A DNA stretch of 64,000 nucleotides from JAEULH01 sp963805915 (GTDB lineage: Bacteria; Pseudomonadota; Alphaproteobacteria; Rhodospirillales; Defluviicoccaceae), in the NCBI GenBank assembly GCA_963805915.1, contig CAWDWD010000016.1:62001-126000 (forward strand), given 5' to 3'. Below the pieces are notes generated by a model. That model saw only the letters and a list, made by a program, of their open reading frames with translations. It had not been told where the DNA came from and ran no database searches. The translations under genes and the position numbers were made by a program. Of the stretch, positions 28,141 through 37,982 are shown piece after piece (positions within the stretch are counted from its first letter, which is position 1; each line of letters begins with the position of its first letter).

Positions 28141-28253
28141 GTCTCTCGCCTCTTGTTTCTGCCTGCGCGGCTCTCGCGGCCGGCGATCCGAGAAGAGCGA
28201 TCAGGCCACGTCGTTGTGGTTGTGACATGAGATGGGGTGAGCCGGCCGGCGAT

Positions 28254-28970
28254 CTAGTTCCTTCCCGCGTTCGGGTTTCTTTTCGCGTTTCGGCCCTTTT
28301 CGTTGAACAGCCGCAACGTGCGCTCCAGCGCGCGCGCGGCGGCGTCCGGCCGATAGTCGGCGCGCTGGTCGCAATTGAAGCCGTGGCCGGCGCCGGGATA
28401 GAGGTAAACCGGCACGTCCGGGTTCGCGGCCCGGACCGCCTCGACCGAGGTCATCGGAATGAGGCTGTCATCGGCGCCGAAATGGGCAATGCTCGGGCAA
28501 CGCGGATGGTCATCGGGGAAGTCTGCGATTTGCCGACCGTAGTATGCGCTGGCGCAGGCGAGATCGAGCCGGCAGGCGGCGAGCCAGGCGATCGTCCCGC
28601 CCCAACAATAGCCGACGATGCAGGCCCGCCCGTCCGCTTCGAGCGACAGCGCCGCCGCCCGGACGTCGATCAGCGGGCGCTCCCAGCCCAACTCTCCGAC
28701 AAGGCCGCGGCCCTGCTCGATGCCCGCCTGGTCGTAGCCGAGTTCGACTCCCCGCTTGACGCGGTCGAACAGCGCCGGCGCGATCGCCGCGAAGCCAGCC
28801 TCGGCGAACCGCTCGCAGACCGAGCGGATATGCGCGTTGACGCCGAAGACCTCCTGGATGACGACCACGCCCCCATGGCGTTCACTCCCGTGGCGCTCGC
28901 CCGCCGGCGCCGCGCGGTAGGCCGCGAGCGCGTGCCCGTCGGCGGCGTTGAGCTCGATCCATTCACCCAT
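28254..28970 (-). CDS. Dienelactone hydrolase family protein
   Basis: 238 residues, alpha/beta hydrolase fold. The triad fits the dienelactone hydrolase family: Cys in VGYCWGGTIAW, Asp in FGADDSLIP and His in PGAGHGFNC. VVVIQEVFGVNAHIRSV is the usual first motif. Family members hydrolyse lactones and esters; the substrate here cannot be told. The C terminus (NEKGRNAKRNPNAGRN) is a low-complexity tail. Neighbours give no pathway. Confidence 0.9.
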   Translation of the reverse strand: MGEWIELNAADGHALAAYRAAPAGERHGSERHGGVVVIQEVFGVNAHIRSVCERFAEAGFAAIAPALFDRVKRGVELGYDQAGIEQGRGLVGELGWERPLIDVRAAALSLEADGRACIVGYCWGGTIAWLAACRLDLACASAYYGRQIADFPDDHPRCPSIAHFGADDSLIPMTSVEAVRAANPDVPVYLYPGAGHGFNCDQRADYRPDAAARALERTLRLFNEKGRNAKRNPNAGRN

Positions 28971-29114
28971 GACACCTTCCCTTAAACTCCGTCCCAGCGT
29001 TACCGACGTACCATGGCCACTTTAGGCCCCCCCGGCGAGGCCAAGCGAGTTTATACTGGGCAATATTATACCGGTCCCGCCGCGCCGGCGGCAATTCGGC
29101 AAGGGAGCGACAGC

Positions 29115-29627
29115 GTGCAGCACGCCGAAACACCGCCCGAGCTGGCGCGGATCATTCGCGCCTTCGAGGGCATTCCGCACACCCGCGCCCTTGGCCTGCG
29201 GTTCTTGTCGCTCCATCGCGGCCGCGGCTCGATGGCGGTGGACTACGACGCCAGGCTTGTCGGCAATCCAAGGACCGGGGTGATCCACGGCGGTGTCATA
29301 ACCGCCCTGCTCGATACCCTGTGCGCCGCCGTGGTGATGGCGTCCGTGCCCGAGGATACGCCGCTGGCGACGCTCGACCTGCGCATCGACTATCTCCACC
29401 CGGCGACTCCCGGCGAGACCATCCGCGCCAGCGCCGAGTGCTACAAAGTGACGGCCAATGTCGCGTTCGTCCGCGGCCTCGCCTATCACGAGACGATCGA
29501 CGAACCTATCGCCAATTGCACCGGCGCGTTCATGCTCGGCGCCACCGGTTTTTCGACCGTCGCGGCGGATGGTCACGGCGTGGCCGGCGTCGCCGGCGAG
29601 ACGGAGACTCAGCGATGCCGGCCATGA
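29115..29627 (+). CDS. PaaI-type hotdog thioesterase
   Basis: About 170 residues from GTG 29115, which has AAGGGAG upstream; an upstream ATG at 29013 would add a poorly conserved 34 residues. The hotdog core has RTGVIHGGVITALLDTLC, the PaaI family HGG motif with a downstream acidic residue, and LRIDYLHPATPGETI. It probably hydrolyses acyl-CoA esters. It overlaps the next thioesterase gene by 13 bp. Confidence 0.85.
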   Translation: MQHAETPPELARIIRAFEGIPHTRALGLRFLSLHRGRGSMAVDYDARLVGNPRTGVIHGGVITALLDTLCAAVVMASVPEDTPLATLDLRIDYLHPATPGETIRASAECYKVTANVAFVRGLAYHETIDEPIANCTGAFMLGATGFSTVAADGHGVAGVAGETETQRCRP

Positions 29628-30043
29628 CGATCGCGGCGCTCAGGGCGGTCGGCGACTTGGCCGCCATCAACGATCTCATTCCCTATGCCCGGACCATCGG
29701 GCTCGAGGCGCTGAGCGACCAGGCCGGTCTGGTCGCGGCCTTGCGGTTTCGCGAAAGCAATATCGGCAACACCATGATCCGGGCCATTCACGGCGGCGTG
29801 CTCGGCGCCTTGATCGAGCATGCGGCGATCCTCCACCTGCTCGCCGAGACCGACGTCGCGGTGGTGCCGAAGATCATCAACCTGTCGATCGACTACCTCC
29901 GCCCATGCCTCGCCGCCGACACCTTCGCCCGCGGCTCGGTCCTCAAGCAAGGCAAGCGCGTCGCCAACGTCCGCGTCATCGCCTGGCAGGACACCCCCGA
30001 ACGCCCCGTAGCCGCCGGCCACGCCCACTTTCTGCTGAGGTGA
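29615..30043 (+). CDS. Second PaaI-type hotdog thioesterase
   Basis: 142 residues from ATG 29615. It has the HGG motif (RAIHGGVLGALIEHAAI) and SIDYLRPCLAADTFARGSVL. A paralogue of the gene it overlaps; the pair may form a heteromer or act on related acyl-CoAs. Its last 213 bp are duplicated almost exactly at 31693-31905. Just after the stop the sequence changes character and an IS3 remnant follows. Confidence 0.88.
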   Translation: MPAMTIAALRAVGDLAAINDLIPYARTIGLEALSDQAGLVAALRFRESNIGNTMIRAIHGGVLGALIEHAAILHLLAETDVAVVPKIINLSIDYLRPCLAADTFARGSVLKQGKRVANVRVIAWQDTPERPVAAGHAHFLLR

Positions 30044-30089
30044 AGTAAACAAGTAGAGCCCTGGCCCAACAGGCGGTAAAGTAACGAGG

Positions 30090-30481
30090 GCGCTTGAAGA
30101 TGCCACCGAAGCTTCCATGGATGGAAGGGGCCGCTGCATGGACAACATCTTCATCGAGCGGTTGTGGCGCTCTCTCAAAAACGAGGTGGTCTATCTGCAC
30201 GAGCTGACGGACGGCTTCAAGGCCGAACGGGTCATTGGCGATTGGATCGGCTTCTACAATACCGGGCGGCCCCATTCCGCTCTCGCCGGCCGAACACCGG
30301 CCGAGGCCTATGGCGCCGGGCAGCCCGTGGATATGATGGACAAGGCTGACGCCTTGCCCACATCCCCACCGGATCAACAACAGCGCCACAATATGATAAA
30401 CAGGACTCTGGCGGCATGATCAGGCAACGGAATACACCTTAACCGAGCTGCCAGACTGTCCAAAAATGTGGGACCAGCTCA
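30090..30481 (+). mobile_element. IS3-family transposase remnant
   Basis: 30117-30419 encodes only the C-terminal end of an IS3-type rve integrase (DNIFIERLWRSLKNEVVYL, then DWIGFYNTGRPHSALAGRTP). The catalytic Asp residues and all upstream parts are missing; the final Glu region is present. Sequence at about 30455-30481 (CTGTCCAAAAATGTGGGACC) resembles an IS3 right terminal repeat; I find no matching left end. It is an inactive remnant at the left edge of the accessory island. Confidence 0.75.
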
Positions 30482-30816
30482 GTCATCCATTTCATCCAGT
30501 TCTATTTCAGCGACTCGCGGCGACTTTGCAGCCGAACTCGTACGGCGTCCGCGCCTTGCCTTTGCCGATACATTCGACCTCGGGCGTGCAGGGCGTGGAG
30601 CTTGCGCCCGCGCCGGCGCGGTAAAGTCGTTGCGCCCTACCTGGTCGGTTCGGCGCGGTGTTCGACAATCCAACGCCAATGGACGCTGCTACATCAGTCC
30701 GCGCATCTCCCTGTAACGGTGGTACTCATCCCGCCATACCATGTCCACGTCAGCGAGAATGTGTCAGTTGCGCACGCTCCGGAACGGATACGCCCAGACA
30801 CCCGGGAGGAGGAAAA
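30482..30816. other. Gene-free stretch in the accessory island
   Basis: About 335 bp between the IS remnant and the hemerythrin ribosome site. Short ORFs on both strands show no recognisable protein. It probably holds degraded foreign sequence and the hemerythrin promoter. Confidence 0.4.
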
Positions 30817-31359
30817 GTGCATCCGAAAGCAATAATTCTCATTCCAAATACGCGCGCGATCAGCTATGCTGGTCACTTCGTTTCGGCTGATGATGCGAGG
30901 CAACTGACACGCTGCTTACGAGTTCCTGAGTGGGACATCATGAACTTAGAGCCGATTCAAATTGGGTGCGAAGTAGGCGACGACCCCAGAGGTTTCGATG
31001 CCGCCCACCGAGAGCTTTTCGATCTCTACAATCGCATCGTCTTGGCCTGTCACCATGAGGCAGCATTCACTCTGATCCAAGAGCGGATTAGGGCATTCCT
31101 CATGTACGCGATGTGGCACTTTTCCCGTGAGGAGGAGTGGATGCGCGAGTGGCGCTATCCGGATCGTGCCAACCACAAGGCGGATCATGTCCGCCTGCTG
31201 CAGGACGCCGAGGACTTCGTCGAAAGCCTGAGCGGTGCCTTCCCGCTCGAGGATATGCCGGCCATCGCTCGATACTTCAATCATTGGTTGGCGCGGCATG
31301 CGGCCAATCATGACCACCCGTTGCGCTCGTTCATGAGCCAAGGGAGCCCCGAGCGCTGA
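30817..31359 (+). CDS. Bacteriohemerythrin
   Basis: About 180 residues from GTG 30817, which has GGGAGGAGG a few bases upstream; ATG 30940 would give a shorter 139-residue domain. Diiron ligands are recognisable: His in FDAAHRELFDLYNRI, His and Glu in WHFSREEEWM, two His in RANHKADHVRLL, and His/Asp in HAANHDHPL. Bacterial hemerythrins bind O2 for storage, delivery or sensing. It lies in the island between the IS remnant and the ychF fragment, and base composition looks lower in GC than the flanks. Confidence 0.85.
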   Translation: MHPKAIILIPNTRAISYAGHFVSADDARQLTRCLRVPEWDIMNLEPIQIGCEVGDDPRGFDAAHRELFDLYNRIVLACHHEAAFTLIQERIRAFLMYAMWHFSREEEWMREWRYPDRANHKADHVRLLQDAEDFVESLSGAFPLEDMPAIARYFNHWLARHAANHDHPLRSFMSQGSPER

Positions 31360-31478
31360 CCCTAGTTCCCATCGTTTAGTCGAACCAACTGGCCTCTTTG
31401 AATCTTCCTGATTTACCGACCCGGCGTCCTTGCTCGTAGCCGGATCCACTTGAGCACCCGCGAGCAATGCATTCTTTC

Positions 31479-31665
31479 TCAAACATTGAACCGGAACAGC
31501 AGGATATCGCCGTCCTGGACGGTGTAGTCGCGGCCCTCCGAGCGCATGCGGCCGGCTTCGCGGGCTTTTTGTTCGCCGCCCAAGGCGATGAAGTCGGTAT
31601 AGGCGATGGTCTCGGCGCGGATGAAGCCGCGCTGGAAATCGGTGTGGATGGCGCCGGCGGCGTCC
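31479..31665 (-). pseudogene. Truncated duplicate of the ychF 3' end
   Basis: 187 bp match 34316-34502 (the YchF C terminus) with 3 mismatches by my reading. The match begins exactly at the ychF stop codon and ends at GGCGGCGTCC, where thioesterase-like sequence takes over. It cannot encode a working GTPase. It forms one half of a chimeric duplication junction. Confidence 0.9.
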
Positions 31666-31905
31666 TCGGCGCGTTTATCGAGGACGCTGCGACTCCACCT
31701 GCTCGCCGAGACCGAGGTCGCGGTGGTGCCGAAGATCATCAACCTGTCGATCGACTACCTCCGCCCATGCCTCGCCGCCGACACCTTCGCCCGCGGCTCG
31801 GTCCTCAAGCAAGGCAAGCGCGTCGCCAACGTCCGCGTCATCGCCTGGCAGGACACCCCCGAGCGCCCCGTAGCCGCCGGCCACGCCCACTTCCTGCTGA
31901 CGTAA
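31666..31905 (+). pseudogene. Truncated duplicate of the thioesterase 3' end
   Basis: 31693-31905 matches 29831-30043 with a handful of mismatches, ending at the stop codon (TAA here, TGA there). 31666-31692 is a more diverged match to the preceding bases with 2 bases missing. It lacks the HGG-containing half and is non-functional. It abuts the ychF fragment and precedes the RloC-like gene's 3' end. Confidence 0.88.
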
Positions 31906-31947
31906 CTGCGCTTTCAAATTTCAACCACTTCCGCGACACCACCGGCG

Positions 31948-34237
31948 CTACGCCTGTAGAGCATTGACGATCTTGAGCGTTCGTTTTGTGAAGCCCGTCA
32001 GCTCATGGGGATCGATCTGGTCCGGCGTTATATCGTTCAGGTCCTCTCCATGATGATATTGCTTCGTATAATCGTTGATCTGGTCCAGCTCGTTATAAAG
32101 CGCGCTTGCCGGGTGGCCTTCGCCATCCTCGCGTATCTTGCACACCATATCCCCAAGCCAGTCCGTTGAGACGAAACAGGCCGAATATGTCGTCCGGCAA
32201 TGGGTCTCCAGAACAACGCGCATTTTTCGGACGATATCAGTGTGAACGCCCGCACCGGTTGTCAGGTAAGTTTGTAGGTCATCAATATCGCCTTTAGTGC
32301 GCCCATCGCACGCCTTTTCCAGGTCTATAGACGTGATCTTTGTTCCCTGAGAACGGTGATCGGCAAGGGTCAACGAAATGCGGGGTTCGCCTAACGTCTT
32401 ATCCCACAGTTGTTTCAGAAATGTCGCGTCGTGTGAAAGCACAATAATTTGTGCGCATCTGGCGGCGACCTTCATGATTTCATGGACAGTCTGGCGGCGG
32501 CGGAAGGTGTCCTGGCTGCTGAACGGGTCGTCGAATACAATGATTTTACTGGCGAGCGCAGGATCCTGCTCCAGGTGAGAGAGGAAGAAAGCGAGAGCAA
32601 GGGTCGTCCTGTCACCGGCGCTGAGAGTATTCTTGAAGCTTGGCTGGTCGGCGGGCGTTCGCCCGTCGCCAAGGTCGATAGCGGTATTGTTGATCATGAG
32701 TTTATAGCTGGATGCGGCAGTGCCGCCGGAATAGTGGTGCCGGGTCTTGGTAATCCGGAAATTGGTGTTGAAAGCGTCCAGGTACTGATTGATGCGGCGT
32801 TCGTAAGGCTCAATGACGCTGTCTGTGTGATCATTGAGCTGGGCGCGGACTTCGGTTTTTCTGTTCTCGATTTCTGTCTTTTGCCCTGTCAGTCGAACAT
32901 GATCAGCGCATAGATTTGAAACAGGATCGTCGTGGCGGATCTTGATCGCCCTGCGGCGCGCAAGCTCGGCCTCGGCTGCCTGCCCGTCGGCTGCGCCGGT
33001 TTCCTGCTTCTTTGCGGCTATCAATGTGTTGACGGCGCGGATGCGCTCCGCGAGCGTCTGCACCGCGCTCTTGGCGTCATTGTAAGCGGCTTCGGCTGCG
33101 GTAAAGATTTGATCAGGTCGAACCGGCTCAAGGGGTGCTCGGTCCTTACGTTCCAGAAGGGAAAACGCGGCCTGTACGAGGGCGCGGATGGCTACGGACA
33201 CTGAATCCGGCAACGCAAGCGGGGCCGGGTCAACGTTGCAGTACCGGCTCCAGAACTCGACAGCGTTGTTGTTCTGCTCGGCGATGGTATTCAGGTGGCC
33301 CACTGCGCCGTCGCCAAACTGGGCGGCGGTTTGGCTGCGCATCGCGCTGATCTCCTCACGAAGAGCCTTGTAGCGGTCGCTAAAAACGGCCCGGTAGGCG
33401 GAGACAAGAGAAAGACCCCGATATCCTGGCCACAGAAGGGGCAGGTTCCGCCCTGGGCATGGTCAAGGCCCTGGGCAATCCAGTTACCGCCAGCTTCCTT
33501 CATGCCGTGCGCCGCCAGGTGCTCAGCCAAGCGCGCCTCGGCATCCTGGGCGACGTCATCGATGGTGCGTGCGAGCAAAGCAGAGAAACCTTCGGGGAGG
33601 GCCGGGATCGCGATCTCTGAGAGCGCCGGGCGTTCGTTGATCTGTCTGGCCTGGCGGACAGCCTCAACGGTACGCTCCTGCTCGGCAATCCGTGCATCGA
33701 TGTCGGGATCGGCGGGGGGGAGGGTCAGAAAGTCTTCGAGACTCATGCCCGCCGGGATACGGGGCTGAATGGCCTTTGCGACGGCGCTGATTTCGCCGGT
33801 CTTGTCACGGCTTTGCGCAGCAAGGCTGGCATCTTCCGTGGCAAGGCGAACGCTATCCTCTCCGATGATAACGCGATACAGATTGCGCCTGTGGCCGATC
33901 TCGACCACTTCGCCGGAATGGACGTTTTCAGCGACGAACACGCCGTCGAAGATGGCGAGGTCGGGATGCGTGCTGTTCCAAGTCGCTCCTTCGAAACGTG
34001 CCGTGCCGGTCAGTAGCAAAAACTCAATGCTCGGCGCTTCCGTCACGCCAGAGTCCGGCGGCCGAGCACATGAGAGGGATCGCCAGTCTTTAGTGAGCGG
34101 AGAATGGCGCAAATCGTCGTCTTGCCGTAGCCGTTCGCGCCGACAATAAAGGTATGCTTCAACAGCTCCGGGTTTGGAACAAGAGCAGAGTTACGAAACC
34201 TCCCTACGTTTTTGATTGCGACGATTTTTCTGATCAC
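31948..34237 (-). CDS. RloC-like AAA_13 ATPase with zinc-hook motif, two frameshifts
   Basis: Three reading frames join into one protein of about 763 residues, close to RloC length. Start GTG 34237 has GGGGGA upstream. Walker A is FIVGANGYGKTTICAIL; a CPFCGQ motif inside a coiled-coil centre resembles the zinc hook; the C-terminal ATPase half has LSAGDRTTLALAFFLS and a Walker B IIVFDDPFSSQD. A C-terminal R-x3-E (RVVLE) with later His residues could match the anticodon-nuclease triad of PrrC/RloC, but I am not certain. Frame breaks: about 34047 and the CCCC run at 33416-33419. RloC cuts tRNA after phage damage. GC looks lower than neighbours, suggesting transfer. Confidence 0.65.
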
Positions 34238-34315
34238 GCGATTCCCCCAAAGACATTTTGAGACCCGCGCCGTTACGCGAAGGTCTCCATATGAACTACG
34301 GAGCTTCTGCCGTGT

Positions 34316-35429
34316 TCAAACATTGAACCGGAACAGCAGGATGTCGCCGTCCTGGACGGTGTAGTCGCGGCCCTCCGAGCGCATGCGGCCGGCTTCGCGG
34401 GCTTTTTGTTCGCCGCCCAAGGCGATGAAGTCGGCATAGGCGATGGTCTCGGCGCGGATGAAGCCGCGCTGGAAGTCGGTGTGGATGGCGCCGGCGGCGT
34501 CCGGCGCCTTGGCGCCGCGGCGGATGGTCCAGGCCCTGGTTTCCTTCGGCCCGGCGGTGAAGAAGGTGATCAGGTCGAGCAGGTGGTAGCCGGCGCGCAC
34601 GATCCGGGTGAGCCCGGTCTCCTTGAGCCCGAGGCTTTCGAGGTAGGCGGCGCGATCGGCTTCGCCGGCGAGCCCGACCAGCTCGGCCTCGATCTGCGCC
34701 GAAACGACGACCGCCTCGGCGCCTTCGCCCTCCGCGCGTTCGCCGACCCGCTCGCTCAGCGCGTTGCCCCGCGCGGCGTCGTCCTCGGCGACATTGCAGA
34801 CGTAGAGGACCGGCTTGGCGGTAAGCAGCTGGAGCCCGCGAAACGCCTTGCGCTCCGCCTCGGCGATGGCGCCCGTGCTGGCGGTGGCGCGCGCCGGCGT
34901 CCCCGCGCGTAAGCCTTCGAGAACCCGCTCGGCCACCGGCAGCGCCGCCTTGGCCTCGGCGTCGTTGCCGCGCGCGCGCTTGACGCAGGGCCGGGATGCG
35001 CCGCTCCAGGCTGTCGAGATCGGCCAGCATCAGCTCGGTTTCCACCGTCTCGCCGTCGCGCAGCGGATCGATCGAGCCGTCGACATGGACGATATCGTCG
35101 TCGGCGAAACAGCGCAGGACGTGAATGATGGCGTCGACCTCGCGGATGTGGGCGAGGAACTGGTTGCCCAAACCCTCGCCCCGGCTGGCGCCCGCGACGA
35201 GGCCGGCGATGTCGACGAATTCGAGCTGGGTCGGAATGATCTTGGCCGACCGGGCGAGGGCGGCGATCCGCTCGAGCCGCGCATCGGGCACGGGAACCCG
35301 GCCGATATTGGGCTCGATCGTGCAGAACGGGAAGTTGGCGGCGGCCGCCGCGGCCGTCGCGGTCAGCGCGTTGAACAGCGTCGATTTGCCGACATTGGGC
35401 AGGCCGACGATGCCGCAATTAAAACCCAC
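34316..35429 (-). CDS. ychF: Redox-regulated GTPase/ATPase YchF (OLA1), frameshifted
   Basis: About 370 residues after removing one extra base at about 34985-34987. The N-terminal G domain has GLPNVGKSTLFNALT and FVDIAGLVAGAS; the C-terminal TGS domain contains LITFFTAGPKETRAWTI and ends GDILLFRFNV. Correcting the shift reads LVKRARGNDAEAKAAL. YchF is a ribosome-associated ATPase kept in nearly all bacteria. It directly follows pth, in the classic rplY-pth-ychF order. Its last 187 bp are duplicated at 31479. Confidence 0.93.
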
Positions 35430-35431
35430 GA

Positions 35432-36109
35432 TTAAACCTCATCACCGTCTCTCGGCGCGCGATCGCGCGGCTCGCCCTCGTCGCCGGCGCCATCGTCGCT
35501 CCGCCGGCGCGGCGGGCGCGCGGGCCGGGCCGGGGCAAGCGCCAGCGCCACCTTGCTCATGAACGCCGCGCCATCGTCGGCGGCGAGCAGGCCGGCGTTT
35601 GCCGCGATGGCATCGAGCAACAACTCCAGCCATTCCTTGTCGGCCTTGGCGAAGTCGTCGAGCACATGGCCAATGACCTCCCGGCCTTGGCCGGGGCGGC
35701 CGACGCCGAGCCTGACCCGCCGGAAGTCCGCGCCGATGTGGCCGTGGATGCTGCGCAGGCCGTTATGACCGGCGTGGCCGCCGCCGGTCTTGACCCGGAC
35801 CTTGCCGGCGACGAGGTCGATCTCGTCATGAAAGACGACGATGTCCGCGGGCGGGATCTTGTAGAAGGCGGCCGCCGCGGCGACCGCGCGGCCGGAGTCG
35901 TTCATGTAGGTCATCGGTTTCAGCGCGAGGGTCGGGCGGCCGGCGAGAACGCCGTCGGCGATCTGCGACTGGAACTTCGCGCGGAACGGCGCGAAGCCAT
36001 GGCGGCGGGCGATCGCGTCGACGGCCATGAAGCCGATGTTGTGGCGATTGCCGGCGTAGGCCGGGCCGGGATTGCCCAGCCCGACGATCATCAGGCGCGC
36101 GGCGGACAT
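35432..36109 (-). CDS. pth: Peptidyl-tRNA hydrolase
   Basis: 225 residues. Catalytic His in AGNRHNIGFMAVD, Asn in MTYMNDSG and Asp in VVFHDEIDLV are present, with the GGGHAGHNGLRS substrate loop. It releases peptides from drop-off peptidyl-tRNA. A basic C-terminal tail of about 35 residues (ARPARPPRRR...) extends past the E. coli length, common in alphaproteobacteria. It lies between rplY and ychF, 2 bp from ychF. Confidence 0.95.
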   Translation of the reverse strand: MSAARLMIVGLGNPGPAYAGNRHNIGFMAVDAIARRHGFAPFRAKFQSQIADGVLAGRPTLALKPMTYMNDSGRAVAAAAAFYKIPPADIVVFHDEIDLVAGKVRVKTGGGHAGHNGLRSIHGHIGADFRRVRLGVGRPGQGREVIGHVLDDFAKADKEWLELLLDAIAANAGLLAADDGAAFMSKVALALAPARPARPPRRRSDDGAGDEGEPRDRAPRDGDEV

Positions 36110-36149
36110 CGGCCGCCCGCGCGCGCCGCCAGGTTCAACGCGCCGCCGC

Positions 36150-36794
36150 TCACGTCGCCGCGGTCGTTCCCGCGATCGTTCCCGCGGCCTCGGCGGCCTC
36201 GCCTTCGTCAGCCGTCTCGCGCGCCGTGTCGACGGTCGGCGCGGCGATCGTGGCGATCGTCGTTTCCTCGTCGCCGCCGAACTCGGCGCCGGCCGGCAGG
36301 CTCAGGGCGCTGGTATGGATGACGTCGCCGATCTCGAGGCCGGCGAGATCGATGTACAGGGCCCGGGGGATCTCGTCCGGCGCGCAAATCAATTCGACCT
36401 CGTGCTGGACGATGTTAAGAACGCCGCCAAGCTTGATGCCGGCGCACCGGTCCTCGTTCTGGAACACCACCTCGACGTCGACGCGGATCCGCGTTGTCTC
36501 GCTGAAGCGCATGAAGTCGACATGGATCGGCCGTCCCGACAGCGGATCGTTCTGGACTTCGCGCGGCACCACCCGCTGCTTCCGGCCGTCAACCGCGATC
36601 TCGAAGACCTTGGACATGAAGCCGTGCTGGCGCAGCTGCTTGTGCAGCTCCGGCGCCGCGATCGTGATCAGGGTCGAGTCTTCCTTGTTGCCGTAGATCA
36701 CGGCCGGGACGCGGCCCTCGCGGCGGGCCTGGCGAGCGGTGCCTCGGCCCGCCCCGGGGCGAACCTCGGCGGCAAGGCTGACAACATCCGACAT
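36150..36794 (-). CDS. rplY: Large ribosomal subunit protein bL25 (CTC type)
   Basis: 214 residues: N-terminal 5S-rRNA-binding domain (RREGRVPAVIYGNKEDSTL, PIHVDFMRF) plus the CTC C-terminal domain (GVLNIVQHEVELICAPDEIP, HTSALSLPAGAEF) and an acidic Ala/Thr tail. First of rplY-pth-ychF; prs lies 80 bp upstream on the same strand. Confidence 0.95.
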   Translation of the reverse strand: MSDVVSLAAEVRPGAGRGTARQARREGRVPAVIYGNKEDSTLITIAAPELHKQLRQHGFMSKVFEIAVDGRKQRVVPREVQNDPLSGRPIHVDFMRFSETTRIRVDVEVVFQNEDRCAGIKLGGVLNIVQHEVELICAPDEIPRALYIDLAGLEIGDVIHTSALSLPAGAEFGGDEETTIATIAAPTVDTARETADEGEAAEAAGTIAGTTAAT

Positions 36795-36874
36795 CTTTCA
36801 CTCTCCTTCCGTTAACGGCCGGCGGGCGGCGGTGCGAACCACCCGGCCGGTGCGCATGATTACAGGATTTCGGC

Positions 36875-37807
36875 TCAGTCGAACAGGCTCGAGACCGACG
36901 TCTCCTCGCTGATGCGAAGCATCGCCTCGGCCATCAACGGGGCAATGCTCACCTGCTCGATGTTATGGGCGACGCGAACCGCTTCGGTCGCGGTGATGCT
37001 ATCGGTAATGATCAGGGTTTCGATCGGCGAGGAACTCACCTTGGCGACGGCGCCGCCGGACAGCACGCCGTGGGTCGCGTAGGCCGCGACCGACGACGCG
37101 CCGCCCTCCAAAAGCGCCCGCGCGGCGTTGCACAGCGTGCCGGCCGAATCGACGATGTCGTCGATCAGGATGCAGTGGCGGTCGCGGACCTCGCCGATGA
37201 CGTGCATCACTTCCGAGACGCCGGCGCGCTCGCGGCGCTTGTCGACGACGGCGAGGTTGCTGCCGAACCGCTTGGCGATGGTGCGCGCCCGGAAGACACC
37301 GCCGATATCGGGCGAGACGATCATCAGGTTCGAAGAGTTGAAGCGCCGCGCGATGTCCTTGGTGAACTCCGGCGCGCTGTAAAGATTGTCGAGCGGGATG
37401 TCGAAAAAGCCCTGGATTTGGCCGGCGTGAAGATCGAGCGTCAGGACCCGGTCGGCGCCGGCGACGGTGATCAGGTTCGCCACCAGCTTGGCCGAAATCG
37501 GCGTGCGCGGGCCCGATTTGCGGTCCTGCCGGCCGTAGCCGAAGTAGGGGATAACGGCCGTGATCCGCCGCGCCGAGCCGCGCCGCAACGCATCCAAGGT
37601 GATCAGCAGTTCCATGACGTTGTCGTTGGCCGGATACGAGGTCGACTGGATGACGAAAACGTCCTCGCCGCGCACGTTCTCGTGGATCTCGACGAAGACT
37701 TCCATATCGGAGAAGCGGCGAATGCTTGCCCGCGCCAGGGGTAGGTTGAGATAGGCCGAAATGGCTTCGGCAAGCGGGCGATTGCTATTGCAGGCGATGA
37801 TTTTCAT
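36875..37807 (-). CDS. prs: Ribose-phosphate pyrophosphokinase
   Basis: 310 residues from ATG 37807, where MKIIACNSNRPLAEAI is the usual N terminus; the longer ORF start adds an unconserved 19 residues. DLHAGQIQGFFDIPLDN and the PRPP-binding CILIDDIVDSAGTLCNAA are intact. It makes PRPP from ribose-5-phosphate and ATP for nucleotide, His and Trp synthesis. Confidence 0.96.
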   Translation of the reverse strand: MKIIACNSNRPLAEAISAYLNLPLARASIRRFSDMEVFVEIHENVRGEDVFVIQSTSYPANDNVMELLITLDALRRGSARRITAVIPYFGYGRQDRKSGPRTPISAKLVANLITVAGADRVLTLDLHAGQIQGFFDIPLDNLYSAPEFTKDIARRFNSSNLMIVSPDIGGVFRARTIAKRFGSNLAVVDKRRERAGVSEVMHVIGEVRDRHCILIDDIVDSAGTLCNAARALLEGGASSVAAYATHGVLSGGAVAKVSSSPIETLIITDSITATEAVRVAHNIEQVSIAPLMAEAMLRISEETSVSSLFD

Positions 37808-37982
37808 TGGCCGCCGATGACTTTGGAAACGCGCTGAAGTCGCCGCTGCTGGCCCGATCGCCAAGCGAAAGCCACGTCACCCACACAAGATCGGGCCGGA
37901 CTATAAGGGCCGGATGCCTAAGTTGCAAACATTGGCCGTCGCGAAGGCCGTTGCGAAGGCGGGCATGCGCGAGTGCGCGCGT

